From: Atlanticothrix silvestris CENA357
GTDB taxonomy: Bacteria; Cyanobacteriota; Cyanobacteriia; Cyanobacteriales; Nostocaceae
NCBI RefSeq assembly: GCF_016056295.1
Contig: NZ_JAECZB010000049.1
Coordinates: 62,001 to 126,000 of the forward strand
DNA length: 64,000 nucleotides
Reading direction: 5' to 3'
This document shows, one piece after another, positions 59,283 to 64,000 of this stretch. Under the pieces are notes generated by a model. That model did no database searches. It had not been told where the DNA came from and saw only the letters and a list, made by a program, of their open reading frames with translations. A program made the translations under genes and the position numbers. Positions within the stretch are counted from its first letter, which is position 1. Each line of letters opens with the position of its first letter.

Positions 59283-59587
59283 TACTTTGTAGAGACGGCG
59301 ATTTATCGCGTCTGTTGCCTTAACACGTTTTAAAAACATTGGGCGAATATAATTCGCCCAGGCAATTAGTAAGTAGACCTCTTGCATAAGTAGTTTTTAT
59401 CGGCGTTTAATTATTCATAAATTTGGGCTTTTGCGAGAAGTTTAATGAGATTCTACAAACATCCTCTTATACCAATTCTCTAAAATCCAGCAACAGATTA
59501 AAACCTGTAAACCTAGAGTCAGTCTGGCTTTCTTAATTACGAATTACGAATTAGGTTGCCGAGCGAAGCCGAGGTACGAATTACGAA
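59283..59587. other. Intergenic repeats
   Basis: Holds a dispersed hairpin repeat GAGACGGCGATTTATCGCGTC (about 59292-59312, split GAGACGGCGAT and TTATCGCGTC). A perfect 9-bp hairpin TGGGCGAAT-ATA-ATTCGCCCA follows at 59340-59360, probably the DUF1995 gene's transcript end. ACGAATT tandem repeats on both sides of a GCCGAGCGAAGCCGAGG unit lie at 59534-59590. Confidence 0.6.
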
Positions 59588-61015
59588 TTACACAGCGTCT
59601 GCATTAAGTCGTTTTAACAGACCTTGAATGTAGGTAAGGGTAGCTTTGCTAATTTTTGGTTGTGTCTTTAACCAAGAATTAGCACGTCCTTCTCCTTGCT
59701 GAACTGCGAAAATTAATGCCCCCCAAGCTTGCACCTCTGGTCTATCCGGGTTAACTTGCAACGCTGCAACTGTGCGATTCCACAATCTACCTTTATCTGC
59801 TTTGAGTAAAGTGGCAATTTCCTGTACATTCTGCGGTGATGCTTCAAATACCTTTAAAGCTTTTCCCCAGCGACCATCAATTAACTCTGCTAGCACTTGT
59901 TGACTAGGACTGGCCCAAATTTTTGCTGCTTGGGTTTTAGTAAGTTGGGAATGTAAGCGAATCACATCAATTTGGGCTTTTGCTGTTGCTGGTAAAGTCT
60001 TTTTGTGTTGTTTCTGGATGAATTGCAACCACTCAAAAGCAGGTGTCCACAATCCATTACGGGCAATTAACAAGGCATTTTGGTACGCAGGATTTTTGAA
60101 GGCTGGGGGTTTGAGGTCAATTGCTTCTAGTTGAATAGGGTTGAGATACAACTTCACAGATTTGACTTGGTAAACCTGCAACTGCGGTTCTAAACCTACA
60201 GTTTGATCAATAACTAATTCTTTTGCACCACCACCAGTTACCTCTTGCCATTTGGGTATTTGTCCGCTAGGACTTTTCCAGGTCAACATCTGTTGTAGGT
60301 TAGTGCGGACTGGATTGTAATACACAATGTAACCATAAGCGTTCGCATTCGTTCCTTGTTGACGCTGACCTCGCAAATAAAACCAAACCCCTGGTGATGG
60401 TGCATCCTTTTCAAAGCGTTTCACTTCACTTAAAGATAGAGGAGCGTTGGCATCTTGGCGTTCTGCTGTACTGTCTTCCAAGAATTCTTCTAGCCCAGTT
60501 ACAGGGAATTGAGTCGCTAAGCGATAGTATTTTTCTGGCTGCGATCGCAACTTTGAGTCTTGTGAACGCTGATAAATCCTCAGTTCCGCAATTTCTCGAC
60601 AATTAGACTGACAATTGGGGCGCTGCTGAAAAACTGGCAATAAAAACGAATTGTCTCCCTCATCCAAAGCTAGGGTTTCCCCAGCTATGCGTTTTTGTTG
60701 ACTCAGTTGATTTTGAATTTGTGGAAGAGTTTGGGGAGGTTCGTTATTATCTAAAGGAATTTGCGCCCAAGCTGGTAAAAATTTATTCACCCAGCCTGCT
60801 TGTTCTGGATTCCAGATGAGAACAATACTAATCCAGGTAAAAACTATAACTAACCCAGCACTACTAAACAAAATTGCGATCGCTAAAGTTGATGACAACC
60901 AACCGCCTCGCTGCTTATTATCTGGAGGTTTTGGAGGGATATCTTGAGTTGCATCTGCATAAGGCTGATTTGGTTTAGGAGATTTTGCCGTCAGCTTGCG
61001 CGGGCGATGTGCCAT
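59588..61015 (-). CDS. Conserved membrane protein of unknown function
   Basis: About 475 residues from ATG 61015 (MAHRPRKLTAKSP); an ATG five codons earlier is also possible. A basic Pro-rich cytosolic N-terminus (~1-35) precedes one long hydrophobic helix (LAIAILFSSAGLVIVFTWISIVLIW, read in two parts LAIAILFSSAGLVIV and FTWISIVLIW). A large extracytoplasmic part follows, with two Cys in NCQSNC and a helical C-terminal half reminiscent of TPR-like packing. I do not recognise a characterised family; similar single-pass proteins occur across cyanobacteria (recollection). Function unknown. Confidence 0.75.
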   Translation of the reverse strand: MAHRPRKLTAKSPKPNQPYADATQDIPPKPPDNKQRGGWLSSTLAIAILFSSAGLVIVFTWISIVLIWNPEQAGWVNKFLPAWAQIPLDNNEPPQTLPQIQNQLSQQKRIAGETLALDEGDNSFLLPVFQQRPNCQSNCREIAELRIYQRSQDSKLRSQPEKYYRLATQFPVTGLEEFLEDSTAERQDANAPLSLSEVKRFEKDAPSPGVWFYLRGQRQQGTNANAYGYIVYYNPVRTNLQQMLTWKSPSGQIPKWQEVTGGGAKELVIDQTVGLEPQLQVYQVKSVKLYLNPIQLEAIDLKPPAFKNPAYQNALLIARNGLWTPAFEWLQFIQKQHKKTLPATAKAQIDVIRLHSQLTKTQAAKIWASPSQQVLAELIDGRWGKALKVFEASPQNVQEIATLLKADKGRLWNRTVAALQVNPDRPEVQAWGALIFAVQQGEGRANSWLKTQPKISKATLTYIQGLLKRLNADAV

Positions 61016-61136
61016 GTTATTCTCAGCCAATTAGGTGGTTAAATTTGTGCTTGTTGTTTTTCTTTTATACTCGCGCTTTGAAATGTTGCCTAGAAGTTTT
61101 TCAGTTTAATTGGGTACAAACTCGGTAAATTTGCCC

Positions 61137-62936
61137 ATGTCATTACTAAATGATTGTGAATACACTCATTGCTTAAGTGTGGGAGTAGAGTGTAAAAAGT
61201 TGACAACTAAACTGGCTAGGCGTAATAGTGGCAAAGTCTGGATGTTTGCATGGCTACTAGTTGTGGGATTTAACGGAGTAGCACAAAAAGCAATGGCGCA
61301 GGATTACAGGGAAACTGAAGCCGATCAGAGTATAGAAGCTTCTCCCTCTTTCCCCGTATCTTCTGATGCAGATCAGTTCTCATTAGAAAATACCGAGCCG
61401 ATGGCACAAGTCACATCGGTTTCCCAACTTAAAGATGTACAACCCACCGACTGGGCATTCCAAGCAATCCAGTCTTTAGTGGAACGCTACGGCTGTATTG
61501 CGGGTTATCCAGACGAAAAATATCGCGGTAATCGCTCTTTGACTAGGTATGAATTTGCCGCAGGTGTAAATGCTTGCTTAGATAGAGTCAATGAATTAAT
61601 CGCCACAGGTACGAGTGATTTAGTTACCCGCGCAGATTTAGCAACTTTACAAAAATTACAGACAGAGTTTGCTGCTGAATTGAAGACTTTGCGGGGTCGA
61701 GTTGATAGTTTAGAAACCCGTACTGCCGAAATTGCAGCTAATCAATTCTCAGCCACAACTAAACTCAACGGATTGGTAATAGTTGGTGTTCAAGAACGAA
61801 CAGGCAATCGTGGTGATGTTAATCCTAGAGATGGCATTAAAGATACAGATGATGGGGGTACAAACGCTAATGTCATATCTTTAACCCAACTGTATTTAAC
61901 TAGTCAATTTAGCCCTCGTAGTTACTTGTTCACAGGTCTGTTAACTGGTAAAGGTGCTACTACCCCTAGATTTGACAATAATGATGTTACACGCGATCGC
62001 GTTTCTCGCAATGACGTTTTACTTGGCTACGAATTTCCTACCGACAACTGGATCATCAGTGACCTTAATTTCCATTGGTTAGTCACTGATAACTTAGCAG
62101 TAATGGTAGGAACAGAAGGTGTAAGTATGCCGTATGCTTTCCGTGGGCCCAATAGAGTAGAAAGCGCTGCTACAGGGCCATTATCTTATTTTGCCCAAAG
62201 AAACCCGATTTTAAATATAGGTTACGGACATGGTGGCATTGCTGTAGATTGGCAATTCGCCAAACGTGCCAGTTTACAGGCGATTTATTCTAGTTATAAT
62301 CCTGGTAATCCTGGTCAACGTAGTGGGTTGTTTGATGGAAATACTACTACGGGCCTGCAATTGTTGTTAACACCCACTGATGCTGTTGATTTAAGTTTGT
62401 ATTATGTCAATAATTATTCTTCTGACGGTTGTTTACTCAACTTTGTCGGTGATGAATGTTTGACCGTGGTTGATAGTAGCACTGGTCAATCACAACCTCT
62501 ACAAACTAATGCTATCGGCGCTACTGTTAATTGGCAAGTTTCGCCCCGCATTACATTAGGTGCATGGGGTGGTTATACTAAATCCTATATTCCTGGGCGA
62601 TCGGGAAATGTAGAAACGACAAATTACATGGTATTTCTGAATTTTCCTGATTTGTTTGCTAAAGGTAATCTGGGCGGAATTTATATCGGACAACCTCCTA
62701 AAATCACAAGTAGTAACTTACCTGTGGGTAGTAACATCCCAGATTTTATCAATACTGGTTTAGGACGTGCAGGAGGACAACCGGGCACAACGACGCAAAT
62801 CGAAGCATTCTACCGCTTCCAGCTAACAGATAATATCAGCATTACACCAGGTATAATTCACATTCTGGAACCAAAGCACACACCAGATAATGACTCTGTG
62901 ACTGTTGGCATTTTAAGAAGTAGCTTTACTTTTTAA
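61137..62936 (+). CDS. SLH-OprB outer-membrane porin (iron-uptake porin type)
   Basis: About 599 residues. It has a hydrophobic signal region (VWMFAWLLVVGFNGVAQKAMA), then one SLH domain (VSQLKDVQPTDWAFQAIQSL, GCIAGYPDEKYRGNRSLTRYEFA as separate blocks, ~100-160). A short coiled coil follows (LQTEFAAELKTLRGRVDSLE), then a C-terminal OprB-type beta-barrel ending in Phe (RSSFTF). Cyanobacterial members (SomA/SomB-like) bind peptidoglycan through SLH and form the main outer-membrane channel; several are annotated as iron uptake porins. ATG 61137 is chosen; ATG 61242 just before the signal core would also give a good signal peptide. Confidence 0.9.
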   Translation: MSLLNDCEYTHCLSVGVECKKLTTKLARRNSGKVWMFAWLLVVGFNGVAQKAMAQDYRETEADQSIEASPSFPVSSDADQFSLENTEPMAQVTSVSQLKDVQPTDWAFQAIQSLVERYGCIAGYPDEKYRGNRSLTRYEFAAGVNACLDRVNELIATGTSDLVTRADLATLQKLQTEFAAELKTLRGRVDSLETRTAEIAANQFSATTKLNGLVIVGVQERTGNRGDVNPRDGIKDTDDGGTNANVISLTQLYLTSQFSPRSYLFTGLLTGKGATTPRFDNNDVTRDRVSRNDVLLGYEFPTDNWIISDLNFHWLVTDNLAVMVGTEGVSMPYAFRGPNRVESAATGPLSYFAQRNPILNIGYGHGGIAVDWQFAKRASLQAIYSSYNPGNPGQRSGLFDGNTTTGLQLLLTPTDAVDLSLYYVNNYSSDGCLLNFVGDECLTVVDSSTGQSQPLQTNAIGATVNWQVSPRITLGAWGGYTKSYIPGRSGNVETTNYMVFLNFPDLFAKGNLGGIYIGQPPKITSSNLPVGSNIPDFINTGLGRAGGQPGTTTQIEAFYRFQLTDNISITPGIIHILEPKHTPDNDSVTVGILRSSFTF

Positions 62937-63069
62937 TAGTCTTACCTTGTGTAAATACTAGTTATTTTTTATTGAAAATTGGTATTGCTAAATCACCCTA
63001 TTAAGTGATGCCACTTAAGTAATTTCAACGTTAAATTACATTAGAAGTAGCAATCCACAAGAAAAATAT

Positions 63070-63531
63070 ATGTTTTCATTGATAGTTAAATCAGGGCTGT
63101 CACTCTTCATACTGACAACAGCATCGCTAATTAATTATCCTGCGTCGGCAGAAATCGTAAAGACAATTTCTCAAAACCAAGAGCAAATAATACAACAGCA
63201 GCAAGAACAACAACGAGAAGAACTCAGAAGACAACAGCAGCAAGAACAACGACGAGAAGAACTCAGAAGACAACAACAGCAATGGAGCCAACGCCAGAAT
63301 GAATTAAAACAACAACCTCAACAATTGTGGCAACAATTTAGATCCCAGCAAGATCAACTCAGACTACAACAACAACAGCAGCAGGAACAATTTAGACAAC
63401 AAGATGAATTGAGGTTTCGATACCAGCAAGATCAACTCAGAATACAACAACAGCAGCAGCAGGAACAATTTAGACAACAACAAGATAGACTCAGACAACA
63501 GCAACAAAGATTAAATGAAAAATGGCAGTAA
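63070..63531 (+). CDS. Secreted glutamine-rich low-complexity protein
   Basis: A 153-residue protein. A signal peptide (LIVKSGLSLFILTTASLINYPASAE, cleavage after PASA) is followed by ~120 residues made of Gln, Arg, Glu and Leu in repeats (REELRRQQQ, QDQLRLQQQ, EQFRQQ). These would form one long charged helix in the periplasm. The DNA is correspondingly rich in CAA/CAG. No family can be assigned with confidence; such Q-rich sequences align by chance. It lies 133 bp after the porin gene on the same strand. Confidence 0.65.
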   Translation: MFSLIVKSGLSLFILTTASLINYPASAEIVKTISQNQEQIIQQQQEQQREELRRQQQQEQRREELRRQQQQWSQRQNELKQQPQQLWQQFRSQQDQLRLQQQQQQEQFRQQDELRFRYQQDQLRIQQQQQQEQFRQQQDRLRQQQQRLNEKWQ

Positions 63532-63588
63532 TATCAAGCGAAATTAGGGTTTTGTACTAACGCCTTATCCAAATGCTATGGGAGTGAG

Positions 63589-63627
63589 GAGACAAAATAG
63601 CAACTTTCCCTTATCTTGTTGTCTCCC
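63589..63627. repeat. Inverted repeat before the third kinase
   Basis: GGAGACAA (63589-63596) and TTGTCTCC (63620-63627) enclose 23 nt. It resembles the CTCCCC...CTTCTTT right-hand part of the MITE-like elements but lacks their terminal repeats. It could be a transcript end of the Q-rich gene. Confidence 0.4.
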
Positions 63628-63698
63628 CAACTTCTTTAAATAGTGATTATCCTGAATATAAGGGAATCACCTTAGCGTAAATTGCCAGCAGGTGTCTG

Positions 63699-64000
63699 AT
63701 GCTGCAAACAGAACAGATCTTACAAGACCGTTATCAAATCCAAAGCCAACTCGGCAATAATGGAATTCGTCAAACTTGGCTAGCAAAAGATTTACAAGCA
63801 TCTAATGCCGAGAAATCGTTAGTTGTGGTCAAACTCTTGGCCTTTGGCGGTACTGTACAGTGGGATGACCTGAAACTCTTTGAACGAGAAGCGCAGATTC
63901 TCAAACAGCTAAACCATCCCCGCATTCCTCGGTATTTTGATTATTTTTGTATCGATGACCGTACACTCTGGTTCGGCTTGGTACAAGAATATATTCCTGG
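63699..64000 (+). CDS. Ser/Thr protein kinase, N-terminal part
   Basis: Open from ATG 63699 to the window end (100 codons). It begins MLQTEQILQDRYQIQSQLGN, as cyanobacterial PknB-type kinases do. The ATP-loop region reads LGNNGIRQTWLAKD, so two of the usual glycines are replaced and nucleotide binding may be weak or changed. VVVKLL contains the conserved Lys, and LFEREAQILKQLNHPRIPRY is the C-helix block shared almost word for word with the two kinases at 15-18 kb. The catalytic loop lies beyond the window, so activity cannot be judged. Confidence 0.85.
   Translation, partial: MLQTEQILQDRYQIQSQLGNNGIRQTWLAKDLQASNAEKSLVVVKLLAFGGTVQWDDLKLFEREAQILKQLNHPRIPRYFDYFCIDDRTLWFGLVQEYIP

Overview
The window looks like chromosomal DNA of a filamentous, probably heterocyst-forming cyanobacterium of the Nostocales that makes phycoerythrin. 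The grounds are the many GCGATCGC (HIP1) palindromes, heptamer-type short tandem repeats (CCCAATG, ACCCTTT and ACGAATT families), phycobilisome genes, several cyanobacterial Ser/Thr kinases and a cyanobacterial ethylene-receptor-like histidine kinase. I cannot name the species.

Layout. (1) 0-4.5 kb: the end of an acetolactate-synthase-like gene, a small coiled-coil protein, threonine synthase, a sugar ABC-transporter binding lipoprotein and an XRE-type regulator. (2) 4.5-12.1 kb: a phycobilisome/phycoerythrin region. It holds rod-core linker cpcG, a putative HExxH metalloprotease overlapping a CpcS/CpeS-family bilin lyase, a 55-residue NblA (phycobilisome-degradation adaptor), cpeBA with terminators on both sides, lyase genes cpeY and cpeZ, and a second, divergent phycoerythrin beta/alpha pair. 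(3) 12.2-18 kb: a secreted metallophosphoesterase, 5-formyl-THF cyclo-ligase and two related Ser/Thr kinase genes, each interrupted by one in-frame TGA. (4) 18-30 kb: gmd, fcl, a polyprenyl-phosphate sugar transferase and a glycosyltransferase (GDP-fucose and glycan initiation), then a CSP41-like SDR, aldehyde dehydrogenase, a nitrilase-fold protein without its catalytic Cys, a sensor kinase whose H-box His is Tyr, and a response regulator. (5) 30.5-51 kb: a large exopolysaccharide locus with a GH74-like hydrolase, Wzx-like flippase, several glycosyltransferases, three membrane acyltransferases, a WecG/TagA enzyme, a Wzc-like co-polymerase/BY-kinase, a hexapeptide acetyltransferase and an O-antigen ligase/Wzy-like polymerase. 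(6) 51-64 kb: ilvC, a two-gene signalling operon (ethylene-binding-domain kinase plus REC-PAS-kinase), a 1.8 kb gene-free stretch with a tandem series of RNA-like hairpin/terminator modules, a DUF1995 protein, a membrane protein, an SLH-OprB iron-uptake-type porin, a Gln-rich secreted protein and the start of a third Ser/Thr kinase.

How it fits together. The phycobilisome block pairs antenna subunits with their lyases and with a degradation adaptor, which suggests joint control of building and dismantling the antenna. The polysaccharide block contains most of what a Wzx/Wzy-type export route needs (initiating transferase, GTs, flippase, polymerase, co-polymerase), though no outer-membrane Wza is visible. 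Signalling genes are numerous and several carry lesions or lack key residues.

The items most worth a second look are: the array of at least five plus-strand hairpin modules at 57.2-58.3 kb; the T9 homopolymer that separates the conserved N-terminus of the ethylene-receptor homologue from its body; the two in-frame TGA codons in neighbouring kinases; and the second phycoerythrin pair, with a dispersed repeat lying on the start region of its alpha gene.
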